Numbered from the stretch's first letter, positions 1 through 11,385 are shown. The stretch: DNA of 64,000 nt from Hirudinaria manillensis (GCA_034509925.1 CM067526.1:5611001-5675000); one strand, 5' to 3'. Translations and numbers: made by a program. The notes: generated from the letters alone by a model not told the origin.

Positions 1-119
1 GCCACTCCGTTCGACGCATCGACCAAGCGTCCATCGACCGGACCGTGTGCCGGTGACCGTTGAGGTCCGAGACGGCCGTAGTATTGCATGGACCGGACGT
101 CCGGTTTGGCTGCGCGTGC

Positions 120-193
120 GGCTCCATGGCTTAGTCGGTTAAAGCGCCTGCCTAGTAAGCAGGAGATCGTGGGTTCGAATCCCACTGGAGCCT
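120..193 (+). tRNA. tRNA-Thr(AGU), array copy 1
   Basis: A full cloverleaf is visible. Acceptor GGCTCCA pairs with TGGAGCC and the discriminator is T. The anticodon stem CCTGC/GCAGG encloses loop CTAGTAA, so the anticodon is AGT (read as inosine at position 34, decoding ACU/ACC). The A box TGGCTTAGTCGG and B box GGTTCGAATCC match the Pol III internal promoter consensus. There is no intron and CCA is not encoded. A TTTT run at 209-212 is the likely Pol III terminator. Confidence 0.98.
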
Positions 194-264
194 ACTGGGT
201 AACGGAGGTTTTGCCTGGACGATCGTCCTCCGACGAAAAAATTCGAGAGATCGCAAAACCCGTT

Positions 265-348
265 TGTCAGGAGTGGGATTTGAACCCACGCCTGGAGAAC
301 CAGACTGCGACCTGAACGCAGCGCCTTGGACCGCTCGGCCATCCTGAC
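265..348 (-). tRNA. tRNA-Leu(CAG), array copy 1
   Basis: Read on the minus strand, acceptor GTCAGGA pairs with TCCTGAC and the discriminator is A. The anticodon stem CTGCG/CGCAG encloses TTCAGGT, so the anticodon is CAG, decoding CUG. A long variable arm (CTGG-TTCT-CCAG) marks a class II tRNA. The A box TGGCCGAGCGG and B box GGTTCAAATCC are intact. There is no intron. TTTT follows 6 nt downstream (255-258 on +), with a longer T run beyond, suiting Pol III termination before the convergent Thr gene. Confidence 0.98.
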
Positions 349-704
349 AAACGTCGGCAGAGGGGCAGAGGTCCAGCGGAACTCATTGCCTCGGACTGTC
401 AGACGGCCGGAGAGACTAGCTAAAGCTAGGGAAAGTCAACCGTCCATCAACTGACGGACGACACGCGACTTGCTGACCTCCGGAGGCGAAACTTTCGGGT
501 AACGGTCGTCCTCTCGCCACGATAACGTCACTTCCTAACGATAAATAAATTTTAATCGAGACATTCCGAACGACGCTTGCCGCCGGCCACTCCGTTCGAC
601 GCATCGACCAAGCGTCCATCGACCGGACCGTGTGCCGGTGACCGTTGAGGTCCGAGACGGCCGTAGTATTGCATGGACCGGAAGTCCGGTTTGGCTGCGC
701 GTGC

Positions 705-778
705 GGCTCCATGGCTTAGTCGGTTAAAGCGCCTGCCTAGTAAGCAGGAGATCGTGGGTTCGAATCCCACTGGAGCCT
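705..778 (+). tRNA. tRNA-Thr(AGU), copy 2
   Basis: Same sequence as copy 1. Confidence 0.97.
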
Positions 779-849
779 ACTGGGTAACGGAGGTTTTGCC
801 TGGACGATCGCCCTCCGACGAAAAAATTCGAGAGAACGCAAAACCCGTT

Positions 850-933
850 TGTCAGGAGTGGGATTTGAACCCACGCCTGGAGAACCAGACTGCGACCTGA
901 ACGCAGCGCCTTGGACCGCTCGGCCATCCTGAC
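850..933 (-). tRNA. tRNA-Leu(CAG), copy 2
   Basis: Same sequence as copy 1. Confidence 0.97.
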
Positions 934-1290
934 AATCGTCGGCAGAGGGGCAGAGGTCCAGCGGAACTCATTGCCTCGGACTGTCAGACGGCCGGAGAGA
1001 CTAGCTAAAGCTAGGGAAAGTCAACCGTCCATCAACTGACGGACGACACGCGACTTGCTGACCTCCGGAGGCGAAACTTTCGGGTAACGGTCGTCCTCTC
1101 GCCACGATAACGTCACTTCCTAACGATGAAATAAATTTTAATCGAGACATTCCGAACGACGCTTGCCGCCGGCCACTCCGTTCGACGCATCGACCAAGCG
1201 TCCATCGACCGGACCGTGTGCCGGTGACCGTTGAGGTCCGAGACGGCCGTAGTATTGCATGGACCGGAAGTCCGGTTTGGCTGCGCGTGC

Positions 1291-1364
1291 GGCTCCATGG
1301 CTTAGTCGGTTAAAGCGCCTGCCTAGTAAGCAGGAGATCGTGGGTTCGAATCCCACTGGAGCCT
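1291..1364 (+). tRNA. tRNA-Thr(AGU), copy 3
   Basis: Same sequence as copy 1. Confidence 0.97.
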
Positions 1365-1435
1365 ACTGGGTAACGGAGGTTTTGCCTGGACGATCGCCCT
1401 CCGACGAAAAAATTCGAGAGAACGCAAAACCCGTT

Positions 1436-1519
1436 TGTCAGGAGTGGGATTTGAACCCACGCCTGGAGAACCAGACTGCGACCTGAACGCAGCGCCTTGG
1501 ACCGCTCGGCCATCCTGAC
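1436..1519 (-). tRNA. tRNA-Leu(CAG), copy 3
   Basis: Same sequence as copy 1. Confidence 0.97.
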
Positions 1520-1875
1520 AATCGTCGGCAGAGGGGCAGAGGTCCAGCGGAACTCATTGCCTCGGACTGTCAGACGGCCGGAGAGACTAGCTAAAGCTAG
1601 GGAAAGTCAACCGTCCATCAACTGACGGACGACACGCGACTTGCTGACCTCCGGAGGCGAAACTTTCGGGTAACGGTCGTCCTCTCGCCACGATAACGTC
1701 ACTTCCTAACGATGAATAAATTTTAATCGAGACATTCCGAACGACGCTTGCCGCCGGCCACTCCGTTCGACGCATCGACCAAGCGTCCATCGACCGGACC
1801 GTGTGCCGGTGACCGTTGAGGTCCGAGACGGCCGTAGTATTGCATGGACCGGAAGTCCGGTTTGGCTGCGCGTGC

Positions 1876-1949
1876 GGCTCCATGGCTTAGTCGGTTAAAG
1901 CGCCTGCCTAGTAAGCAGGAGATCGTGGGTTCGAATCCCACTGGAGCCT
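1876..1949 (+). tRNA. tRNA-Thr(AGU), copy 4
   Basis: Same sequence as copy 1. Confidence 0.97.
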
Positions 1950-2020
1950 ACTGGGTAACGGAGGTTTTGCCTGGACGATCGCCCTCCGACGAAAAAATTC
2001 GAGAGATCGCAAAACCCGTT

Positions 2021-2104
2021 TGTCAGGAGTGGGATTTGAACCCACGCCTGGAGAACCAGACTGCGACCTGAACGCAGCGCCTTGGACCGCTCGGCCATCC
2101 TGAC
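2021..2104 (-). tRNA. tRNA-Leu(CAG), copy 4
   Basis: Same sequence as copy 1. The following spacer has the cagaaagg variant also seen after copies 6, 8, 9 and 28. Confidence 0.97.
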
Positions 2105-2459
2105 AATCGTCGGCAGAAAGGCAGAGGTCCAGCGGAACTCATTGCCTCGGACTGTCAGACGGCCGGAGAGACTAGCTAAAGCTAGGGAAAGTCAACCGTC
2201 CATCAACTGACGGACGACACGCGACTTGCTGACCTCCGGAGGCGAAACTTTCGGGTAACGGTCGTCCTCTCGCCACGATAACGTCACTTCCTAACGATAA
2301 TAAATTTTAATCGAGACATTCCGAACGACGCTTGCCGCCGGCCACTCCGTTCGACGCATCGACCAAGCGTCCATCGACCGGACCGTGTGCCGGTGACCGT
2401 TGAGGTCCGAGACGGCCGTAGTATTGCATGGACCGGACGTCCGGTTTGGCTGCGCGTGC

Positions 2460-2533
2460 GGCTCCATGGCTTAGTCGGTTAAAGCGCCTGCCTAGTAAGC
2501 AGGAGATCGTGGGTTCGAATCCCACTGGAGCCT
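2460..2533 (+). tRNA. tRNA-Thr(AGU), copy 5
   Basis: Same sequence as copy 1. Confidence 0.97.
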
Positions 2534-2604
2534 ACTGGGTAACGGAGGTTTTGCCTGGACGATCGCCCTCCGACGAAAAAATTCGAGAGATCGCAAAACC
2601 CGTT

Positions 2605-2688
2605 TGTCAGGAGTGGGATTTGAACCCACGCCTGGAGAACCAGACTGCGACCTGAACGCAGCGCCTTGGACCGCTCGGCCATCCTGAC
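2605..2688 (-). tRNA. tRNA-Leu(CAG), copy 5
   Basis: Same sequence as copy 1. Confidence 0.97.
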
Positions 2689-3044
2689 AATCGTCGGCAG
2701 AGGGGCAGAGGTCCAGCGGAACTCATTGCCTCGGACTGTCAGACGGCCGGAGAGACTAGCTAAAGCTAGGGAAAGTCAACCGTCCATCAACTGACGGACG
2801 ACACGCGACTTGCTGACCTCCGGAGGCGAAACTTTCGGGTAACGGTCGTCCTCTCGCCACGATAACGTCACTTCCTAACGATAAATAAATTTTAATCGAG
2901 ACATTCCGAACGACGCTTGCCGCCGGCCACTCCGTTCGACGCATCGACCAAGCGTCCATCGACCGGACCGTGTGCCGGTGACCGTTGAGGTCCGAGACGG
3001 CCGTAGTATTGCATGGACCGGAAGTCCGGTTTGGCTGCGCGTGC

Positions 3045-3118
3045 GGCTCCATGGCTTAGTCGGTTAAAGCGCCTGCCTAGTAAGCAGGAGATCGTGGGTT
3101 CGAATCCCACTGGAGCCT
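3045..3118 (+). tRNA. tRNA-Thr(AGU), copy 6
   Basis: Same sequence as copy 1. Confidence 0.97.
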
Positions 3119-3189
3119 ACTGGGTAACGGAGGTTTTGCCTGGACGATCGCCCTCCGACGAAAAAATTCGAGAGAACGCAAAACCCGTT

Positions 3190-3273
3190 TGTCAGGAGTG
3201 GGATTTGAACCCACGCCTGGAGAACCAGACTGCGACCTGAACGCAGCGCCTTGGACCGCTCGGCCATCCTGAC
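3190..3273 (-). tRNA. tRNA-Leu(CAG), copy 6
   Basis: Same sequence as copy 1. Confidence 0.97.
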
Positions 3274-3629
3274 AATCGTCGGCAGAAAGGCAGAGGTCCA
3301 GCGGAACTCATTGCCTCGGACTGTCAGACGGCCGGAGAGACTAGCTAAAGCTAGGGAAAGTCAACCGTCCATCAACTGACGGACGACACGCGACTTGCTG
3401 ACCTCCCGAGGCGAAACTTTCGGGTAACGGTCGTCCTCTCGCCACGATAACGTCACTTCCTAACGATGAATAAATTTTAATCGAGACATTCCGAACGACG
3501 CTTGCCGCCGGCCACTCCGTTCGACGCATCGACCAAGCGTCCATCGACCGGACCGTGTGCCGGTGACCGTTGAGGTCCGAGACGGCCGTAGTATTGCATG
3601 GACCGGACGTCCGGTTTGGCTGCGCGTGC

Positions 3630-3703
3630 GGCTCCATGGCTTAGTCGGTTAAAGCGCCTGCCTAGTAAGCAGGAGATCGTGGGTTCGAATCCCACTGGAG
3701 CCT
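3630..3703 (+). tRNA. tRNA-Thr(AGU), copy 7
   Basis: Same sequence as copy 1. Confidence 0.97.
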
Positions 3704-3774
3704 ACTGGGTAACGGAGGTTTTGCCTGGACGATCGTCCTCCGACGAAAAAATTCGAGAGATCGCAAAACCCGTT

Positions 3775-3858
3775 TGTCAGGAGTGGGATTTGAACCCACG
3801 CCTGGAGAACCAGACTGCGACCTGAACGCAGCGCCTTGGACCGCTCGGCCATCCTGAC
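3775..3858 (-). tRNA. tRNA-Leu(CAG), copy 7
   Basis: Same sequence as copy 1. Confidence 0.97.
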
Positions 3859-4214
3859 AAACGTCGGCAGAGGGGCAGAGGTCCAGCGGAACTCATTGCC
3901 TCGGACTGTCAGACGGCCGGAGAGACTAGCTAAAGCTAGGGAAAGTCAACCGTCCATCAACTGACGGACGACACGCGACTTGCTGACCTCCGGAGGCGAA
4001 ACTTTCGGGTAACGGTCGTCCTCTCGCCACGATAACGTCACTTCCTAACGATAAATAAATTTTAATCGAGACATTCCGAACGACGCTTGCCGCCGGCCAC
4101 TCCGTTCGACGCATCGACCAAGCGTCCATCGACCGGACCGTGTGCCGGTGACCGTTGAGGTCCGAGACGGCCGTAGTATTGCATGGACCGGAAGTCCGGT
4201 TTGGCTGCGCGTGC

Positions 4215-4288
4215 GGCTCCATGGCTTAGTCGGTTAAAGCGCCTGCCTAGTAAGCAGGAGATCGTGGGTTCGAATCCCACTGGAGCCT
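4215..4288 (+). tRNA. tRNA-Thr(AGU), copy 8
   Basis: Same sequence as copy 1. Confidence 0.97.
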
Positions 4289-4359
4289 ACTGGGTAACGG
4301 AGGTTTTGCCTGGACGATCGCCCTCCGACGAAAAAATTCGAGAGAACGCAAAACCCGTT

Positions 4360-4443
4360 TGTCAGGAGTGGGATTTGAACCCACGCCTGGAGAACCAGAC
4401 TGCGACCTGAACGCAGCGCCTTGGACCGCTCGGCCATCCTGAC
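4360..4443 (-). tRNA. tRNA-Leu(CAG), copy 8
   Basis: Same sequence as copy 1. Confidence 0.97.
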
Positions 4444-4799
4444 AATCGTCGGCAGAAAGGCAGAGGTCCAGCGGAACTCATTGCCTCGGACTGTCAGACG
4501 GCCGGAGAGACTAGCTAAAGCTAGGGAAAGTCAACCGTCCATCAACTGACGGACGACACGCGACTTGCTGACCTCCGGAGGCGAAACTTTCGGGTAACGG
4601 TCGTCCTCTCGCCACGATAACGTCACTTCCTAACGATAAATAAATTTTAATCGAGACATTCCGAACGACGCTTGCCGCCGGCCACTCCGTTCGACGCATC
4701 GACCAAGCGTCCATCGACCGGACCGTGTGCCGGTGACCGTTGAGGTCCGAGACGGCCGTAGTATTGCATGGACCGGAAGTCCGGTTTGGCTGCGCGTGC

Positions 4800-4873
4800 G
4801 GCTCCATGGCTTAGTCGGTTAAAGCGCCTGCCTAGTAAGCAGGAGATCGTGGGTTCGAATCCCACTGGAGCCT
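4800..4873 (+). tRNA. tRNA-Thr(AGU), copy 9
   Basis: Same sequence as copy 1. Confidence 0.97.
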
Positions 4874-4945
4874 ACTGGGTAACGGAGGTTTTGCCTGGAC
4901 GATCGCCCTCCGACGAAAAAATTCGAGAGAACGCAAAAACCCGTT

Positions 4946-5029
4946 TGTCAGGAGTGGGATTTGAACCCACGCCTGGAGAACCAGACTGCGACCTGAACGC
5001 AGCGCCTTGGACCGCTCGGCCATCCTGAC
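4946..5029 (-). tRNA. tRNA-Leu(CAG), copy 9
   Basis: tRNA sequence as copy 1. The terminator A run next to it (T on the transcribed strand) has five bases instead of four, shifting this gene by one base relative to its Thr partner. Confidence 0.97.
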
Positions 5030-5385
5030 AATCGTCGGCAGAAAGGCAGAGGTCCAGCGGAACTCATTGCCTCGGACTGTCAGACGGCCGGAGAGACTAG
5101 CTAAAGCTAGGGAAAGTCAACCGTCCATCAACTGACGGACGACACGCGACTTGCTGACCTCCCGAGGCGAAACTTTCGGGTAACGGTCGTCCTCTCGCCA
5201 CGATAACGTCACTTCCTAACGATGAATAAATTTTAATCGAGACATTCCGAACGACGCTTGCCGCCGGCCACTCCGTTCGACGCATCGACCAAGCGTCCAT
5301 CGACCGGACCGTGTGCCGGTGACCGTTGAGGTCCGAGACGGCCGTAGTATTGCATGGACCGGACGTCCGGTTTGGCTGCGCGTGC

Positions 5386-5459
5386 GGCTCCATGGCTTAG
5401 TCGGTTAAAGCGCCTGCCTAGTAAGCAGGAGATCGTGGGTTCGAATCCCACTGGAGCCT
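5386..5459 (+). tRNA. tRNA-Thr(AGU), copy 10
   Basis: Same sequence as copy 1. Confidence 0.97.
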
Positions 5460-5530
5460 ACTGGGTAACGGAGGTTTTGCCTGGACGATCGTCCTCCGAC
5501 GAAAAAATTCGAGAGATCGCAAAACCCGTT

Positions 5531-5614
5531 TGTCAGGAGTGGGATTTGAACCCACGCCTGGAGAACCAGACTGCGACCTGAACGCAGCGCCTTGGACCGC
5601 TCGGCCATCCTGAC
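5531..5614 (-). tRNA. tRNA-Leu(CAG), copy 10
   Basis: Same sequence as copy 1. Confidence 0.97.
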
Positions 5615-5970
5615 AATCGTCGGAAGAGGGGCAGAGGTCCAGCGGAACTCATTGCCTCGGACTGTCAGACGGCCGGAGAGACTAGCTAAAGCTAGGGAAA
5701 GTCAACCGTCCATCAACTGACGGACGACATGCGACTTGCTGACCTCCCGAGGCGATACTTTCGGGTAACGGTCGTCCTCTCGCCACGATAACGTCACTTC
5801 CTAACGATAAATAAATTTTAATCGAGACATTCCGAACGACGCTTGCCGCCGGCCACTCCGTTCGACGCATCGACCAAGCGTCCATCGACCGGACCGTGTG
5901 CCGGTGACCGTTGAGGTCCGAGACGGCCGTAGTATTGCATGGACCGGAAGTCCGGTTTGGCTGCGCGTGC

Positions 5971-6044
5971 GGCTCCATGGCTTAGTCGGTTAAAGCGCCT
6001 GCCTAGTAAGCAGGAGATCGTGGGTTCGAATCCCACTGGAGCCT
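5971..6044 (+). tRNA. tRNA-Thr(AGU), copy 11
   Basis: Same sequence as copy 1. Confidence 0.97.
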
Positions 6045-6115
6045 ACTGGGTAACGGAGGTTTTGCCTGGACGATCGTCCTCCGACGAAAAAATTCGAGAG
6101 ATCGCAAAACCCGTT

Positions 6116-6199
6116 TGTCAGGAGTGGGATTTGAACCCACGCCTGGAGAACCAGACTGCGACCTGAACGCAGCGCCTTGGACCGCTCGGCCATCCTGAC
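6116..6199 (-). tRNA. tRNA-Leu(CAG), copy 11
   Basis: Same sequence as copy 1. Confidence 0.97.
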
Positions 6200-6555
6200 A
6201 ATCGTCGGCAGAGGGGCAGAGGTCCAGCGGAACTCATTGCCTCGGACTGTCAGACGGCCGGAGAGACTAGCTAAAGCTAGGGAAAGTCAACCGTCCATCA
6301 ACTGACGGACGACACGCGACTTGCTGACCTCCCGAGGCGATACTTTCGGGTAACGGTCGTCCTCTCGCCACGATAACGTCACTTCCTAACGATAAATAAA
6401 TTTTAATCGAGACATTCCGAACGACGCTTGCCGCCGGCCACTCCGTTCGACGCATCGACCAAGCGTCCATCGACCGGACCGTGTGCCGGTGACCGTTGAG
6501 GTCCGAGACGGCCGTAGTATTGCATGGACCGGAAGTCCGGTTTGGCTGCGCGTGC

Positions 6556-6629
6556 GGCTCCATGGCTTAGTCGGTTAAAGCGCCTGCCTAGTAAGCAGGA
6601 GATCGTGGGTTCGAATCCCACTGGAGCCT
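6556..6629 (+). tRNA. tRNA-Thr(AGU), copy 12
   Basis: Same sequence as copy 1. Confidence 0.97.
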
Positions 6630-6700
6630 ACTGGGTAACGGAGGTTTTGCCTGGACGATCGTCCTCCGACGAAAAAATTCGAGAGATCGCAAAACCCGTT

Positions 6701-6784
6701 TGTCAGGAGTGGGATTTGAACCCACGCCTGGAGAACCAGACTGCGACCTGAACGCAGCGCCTTGGACCGCTCGGCCATCCTGAC
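6701..6784 (-). tRNA. tRNA-Leu(CAG), copy 12
   Basis: Same sequence as copy 1. First unit whose spacer carries the tttaacggtaacgg variant. Confidence 0.97.
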
Positions 6785-7141
6785 AATCGTCGGCAGAGGG
6801 GCAGAGGTCCAGCGGAACTCATTGCCTCGGACTGTCAGACGGCCGGAGAGACTAGCTAAAGCTAGGGAAAGTCAACCGTCCATCAACTGACGGACGACAC
6901 GCGACTTGCTGACCTCCCGAGGCGATACTTTAACGGTAACGGTCGTCCTCTCGCCACGATAACGTCACTTCCTAACGATAAATAAATTTTAATCGAGACA
7001 TTCCGAACGACGCTTGCCGCCGGCCACTCCGTTCGACGCATCGACCAAACGTCCATCGACCGGACCGTGTGCCGGTGACCGTTGAGGTCCGAGACGGCCG
7101 TAGTATTGCATGGACCGGAAGTCCGGTTTGGCTGCGCGTGC

Positions 7142-7215
7142 GGCTCCATGGCTTAGTCGGTTAAAGCGCCTGCCTAGTAAGCAGGAGATCGTGGGTTCGA
7201 ATCCCACTGGAGCCT
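7142..7215 (+). tRNA. tRNA-Thr(AGU), copy 13
   Basis: Same sequence as copy 1. Confidence 0.97.
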
Positions 7216-7286
7216 ACTGGGTAACGGAGGTTTTGCCTGGACGATCGTCCTCCGACGAAAAAATTCGAGAGATCGCAAAACCCGTT

Positions 7287-7370
7287 TGTCAGGAGTGGGA
7301 TTTGAACCCACGCCTGGAGAACCAGACTGCGACCTGAACGCAGCGCCTTGGACCGCTCGGCCATCCTGAC
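7287..7370 (-). tRNA. tRNA-Leu(CAG), copy 13
   Basis: Same sequence as copy 1. Confidence 0.97.
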
Positions 7371-7726
7371 AATCGTCGGCAGAGGGGCAGAGGTCCAGCG
7401 GAACTCATTGCCTCGGACTGTCAGACGGCCGGAGAGACTAGCTAAAGCTAGGGAAAGTCAACCGTCCATCAACTGACGGACGACACGCGACTTGCTGACC
7501 TCCCGAGGCGATACTTTCGGGTAACGGTCGTCCTCTCGCCACGATAACGTCACTTCCTAACGATAAATAAATTTTAATCGAGACATTCCGAACGACGCTT
7601 GCCGCCGGCCACTCCGTTCGACGCATCGACCAAGCGTCCATCGACCGGACCGTGTGCCGGTGACCGTTGAGGTCCGAGACGGCCGTAGTATTGCATGGAC
7701 CGGAAGTCCGGTTTGGCTGCGCGTGC

Positions 7727-7800
7727 GGCTCCATGGCTTAGTCGGTTAAAGCGCCTGCCTAGTAAGCAGGAGATCGTGGGTTCGAATCCCACTGGAGCCT
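7727..7800 (+). tRNA. tRNA-Thr(AGU), copy 14
   Basis: Same sequence as copy 1. Confidence 0.97.
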
Positions 7801-7871
7801 ACTGGGTAACGGAGGTTTTGCCTGGACGATCGTCCTCCGACGAAAAAATTCGAGAGATCGCAAAACCCGTT

Positions 7872-7955
7872 TGTCAGGAGTGGGATTTGAACCCACGCCT
7901 GGAGAACCAGACTGCGACCTGAACGCAGCGCCTTGGACCGCTCGGCCATCCTGAC
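7872..7955 (-). tRNA. tRNA-Leu(CAG), copy 14
   Basis: Same sequence as copy 1. Confidence 0.97.
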
Positions 7956-8312
7956 AATCGTCGGCAGAGGGGCAGAGGTCCAGCGGAACTCATTGCCTCG
8001 GACTGTCAGACGGCCGGAGAGACTAGCTAAAGCTAGGGAAAGTCAACCGTCCATCAACTGACGGACGACACGCGACTTGCTGACCTCCCGAGGCGATACT
8101 TTAACGGTAACGGTCGTCCTCTCGCCACGATAACGTCACTTCCTAACGATAAATAAATTTTAATCGAGACATTCCGAACGACGCTTGCCGCCGGCCACTC
8201 CGTTCGACGCATCGACCAAACGTCCATCGACCGGACCGTGTGCCGGTGACCGTTGAGGTCCGACACGGCCGTAGTATTGCATGGACCGGAAGTCCGGTTT
8301 GGCTGCGCGTGC

Positions 8313-8386
8313 GGCTCCATGGCTTAGTCGGTTAAAGCGCCTGCCTAGTAAGCAGGAGATCGTGGGTTCGAATCCCACTGGAGCCT
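8313..8386 (+). tRNA. tRNA-Thr(AGU), copy 15
   Basis: Same sequence as copy 1. Confidence 0.97.
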
Positions 8387-8457
8387 ACTGGGTAACGGAG
8401 GTTTTGCCTGGACGATCGTCCTCCGACGAAAAAATTCGAGAGATCGCAAAACCCGTT

Positions 8458-8541
8458 TGTCAGGAGTGGGATTTGAACCCACGCCTGGAGAACCAGACTG
8501 CGACCTGAACGCAGCGCCTTGGACCGCTCGGCCATCCTGAC
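8458..8541 (-). tRNA. tRNA-Leu(CAG), copy 15
   Basis: Same sequence as copy 1. Confidence 0.97.
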
Positions 8542-8897
8542 AATCGTCGGCAGAGGGGCAGAGGTCCAGCGGAACTCATTGCCTCGGACTGTCAGACGGC
8601 CGGAGAGACTAGCTAAAGCTAGGGAAAGTCAACCGTCCATCAACTGACGGACGACACGCGACTTGCTGACCTCCCGAGGCGATACTTTCGGGTAACGGTC
8701 GTCCTCTCGCCACGATAACGTCACTTCCTAACGATAAATAAAATTTAATCGAGACATTCCGAACGACGCTTGCCGCCGGCCACTCCGTTCGACGCATCGA
8801 CCAAGCGTCCATCGACCGGACCGTGTGCCGGTGACCGTTGAGGTCCGAGACGGCCGTAGTATTGCATGGACCGGAAGTCCGGTTTGGCTGCGCGTGC

Positions 8898-8971
8898 GGC
8901 TCCATGGCTTAGTCGGTTAAAGCGCCTGCCTAGTAAGCAGGAGATCGTGGGTTCGAATCCCACTGGAGCCT
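8898..8971 (+). tRNA. tRNA-Thr(AGU), copy 16
   Basis: Same sequence as copy 1. Confidence 0.97.
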
Positions 8972-9041
8972 ACTGGGTAACGGAGGTTTTGCCTGGACGA
9001 TCGCCCTCCGACGAAAAAATTCGAGAGATCGCAAAACACGT

Positions 9042-9125
9042 TGTCAGGAGTGGGATTTGAACCCACGCCTGGAGAACCAGACTGCGACCTGAACGCAGCG
9101 CCTTGGACCGCTCGGCCATCCTGAC
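9042..9125 (-). tRNA. tRNA-Leu(CAG), copy 16
   Basis: tRNA sequence as copy 1. Just outside its 3' end one base is missing and one changed (aaaacacgttgtcagg here), but the T4 terminator is kept. Confidence 0.97.
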
Positions 9126-9482
9126 AATCGTCGGCAGAGGGGCAGAGGTCCAGCGGAACTCATTGCCTCGGACTGTCAGACGGCCGGAGAGACTAGCTAA
9201 AGCTAGGGAAAGTCAACCGTCCATCAACTGACGGACGACACGCGACTTGCTGACCTCCCGAGGCGATACTTTAACGGTAACGGTCGTCCTCTCGCCACGA
9301 TAACGTCACTTCCTAACGATAAATAAATTTTAATCGAGACATTCCGAACGACGCTTGCCGCCGGCCACTCCGTTCGACGCATCGACCAAACGTCCATCGA
9401 CCGGACCGTGTGCCGGTGACCGTTGAGGTCCGAGACGGCCGTAGTATTGCATGGACCGGAAGTCCGGTTTGGCTGCGCGTGC

Positions 9483-9556
9483 GGCTCCATGGCTTAGTCG
9501 GTTAAAGCGCCTGCCTAGTAAGCAGGAGATCGTGGGTTCGAATCCCACTGGAGCCT
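9483..9556 (+). tRNA. tRNA-Thr(AGU), copy 17
   Basis: Same sequence as copy 1. Confidence 0.97.
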
Positions 9557-9627
9557 ACTGGGTAACGGAGGTTTTGCCTGGACGATCGTCCTCCGACGAA
9601 AAAATTCGAGAGATCGCAAAACCCGTT

Positions 9628-9711
9628 TGTCAGGAGTGGGATTTGAACCCACGCCTGGAGAACCAGACTGCGACCTGAACGCAGCGCCTTGGACCGCTCG
9701 GCCATCCTGAC
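9628..9711 (-). tRNA. tRNA-Leu(CAG), copy 17
   Basis: Same sequence as copy 1. Confidence 0.97.
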
Positions 9712-10068
9712 AATCGTCGGCAGAGGGGCAGAGGTTCAGCGGAACTCATTGCCTCGGACTGTCAGACGGCCGGAGAGACTAGCTAAAGCTAGGGAAAGTC
9801 AACCGTCCATCAACTGACGGACGACACGCGACTTGCTGACCTCCCGAGGCGATACTTTAACGGTAACGGTCGTCCTCTCGCCACGATAACGTCACTTCCT
9901 AACGATAAATAAATTTTAATCGAGACATTCCGAACGACGCTTGCCGCCGGCCACTCCGTTCGACGCATCGACCAAACGTCCATCGACCGGACCGTGTGCC
10001 GGTGACCGTTGAGGTCCGAGACGGCCGTAGTATTGCATGGACCGGAAGTCCGGTTTGGCTGCGCGTGC

Positions 10069-10142
10069 GGCTCCATGGCTTAGTCGGTTAAAGCGCCTGC
10101 CTAGTAAGCAGGAGATCGTGGGTTCGAATCCCACTGGAGCCT
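10069..10142 (+). tRNA. tRNA-Thr(AGU), copy 18
   Basis: Same sequence as copy 1. Confidence 0.97.
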
Positions 10143-10213
10143 ACTGGGTAACGGAGGTTTTGCCTGGACGATCGTCCTCCGACGAAAAAATTCGAGAGAT
10201 CGCAAAACCCGTT

Positions 10214-10297
10214 TGTCAGGAGTGGGATTTGAACCCACGCCTGGAGAACCAGACTGCGACCTGAACGCAGCGCCTTGGACCGCTCGGCCATCCTGAC
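10214..10297 (-). tRNA. tRNA-Leu(CAG), copy 18
   Basis: Same sequence as copy 1. Confidence 0.97.
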
Positions 10298-10654
10298 AAT
10301 CGTCGGCAGAGGGGCAGAGGTTCAGCGGAACTCATTGCCTCGGACTGTCAGACGGCCGGAGAGACTAGCTAAAGCTAGGGAAAGTCAACCGTCCATCAAC
10401 TGACGGACGACACGCGACTTGCTGACCTCCCGAGGCGATACTTTAACGGTAACGGTCGTCCTCTCGCCACGATAACGTCACTTCCTAACGATAAATAAAT
10501 TTTAATCGAGACATTCCGAATGACGCTTGCCGCCGGCCACTCCGTTCGACGCATCGACCAAACGTCCATCGACCGGACCGTGTGCCGGTGACCGTTGAGG
10601 TCCGAGACGGCCGTAGTATTGCATGGACCGGAAGTCCGGTTTGGCTGCGCGTGC

Positions 10655-10728
10655 GGCTCCATGGCTTAGTCGGTTAAAGCGCCTGCCTAGTAAGCAGGAG
10701 ATCGTGGGTTCGAATCCCACTGGAGCCT
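10655..10728 (+). tRNA. tRNA-Thr(AGU), copy 19
   Basis: Same sequence as copy 1. Confidence 0.97.
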
Positions 10729-10799
10729 ACTGGGTAACGGAGGTTTTGCCTGGACGATCGTCCTCCGACGAAAAAATTCGAGAGATCGCAAAACCCGTT

Positions 10800-10883
10800 T
10801 GTCAGGAGTGGGATTTGAACCCACGCCTGGAGAACCAGACTGCGACCTGAACGCAGCGCCTTGGACCGCTCGGCCATCCTGAC
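10800..10883 (-). tRNA. tRNA-Leu(CAG), copy 19
   Basis: Same sequence as copy 1. Confidence 0.97.
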
Positions 10884-11240
10884 AATCGTCGGCAGAGGGG
10901 CAGAGGTTCAGCGGAACTCATTGCCTCGGACTGTCAGACGGCCGGAGAGACTAGCTAAAGCTAGGGAAAGTCAACCGTCCATCAACTGACGGACGACACG
11001 CGACTTGCTGACCTCCCGAGGCGATACTTTAACGGTAACGGTCGTCCTCTCGCCACGATAACGTCACTTCCTAACGATAAATAAATTTTAATCGAGACAT
11101 TCCGAATGACGCTTGCCGCCGGCCACTCCGTTCGACGCATCGACCAAACGTCCATCGACCGGACCGTGTGCCGGTGACCGTTGAGGTCCGAGACGGCCGT
11201 AGTATTGCATGGACCGGAAGTCCGGTTTGGCTGCGCGTGC

Positions 11241-11314
11241 GGCTCCATGGCTTAGTCGGTTAAAGCGCCTGCCTAGTAAGCAGGAGATCGTGGGTTCGAA
11301 TCCCACTGGAGCCT
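11241..11314 (+). tRNA. tRNA-Thr(AGU), copy 20
   Basis: Same sequence as copy 1. Confidence 0.97.
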
Positions 11315-11385
11315 ACTGGGTAACGGAGGTTTTGCCTGGACGATCGTCCTCCGACGAAAAAATTCGAGAGATCGCAAAACCCGTT

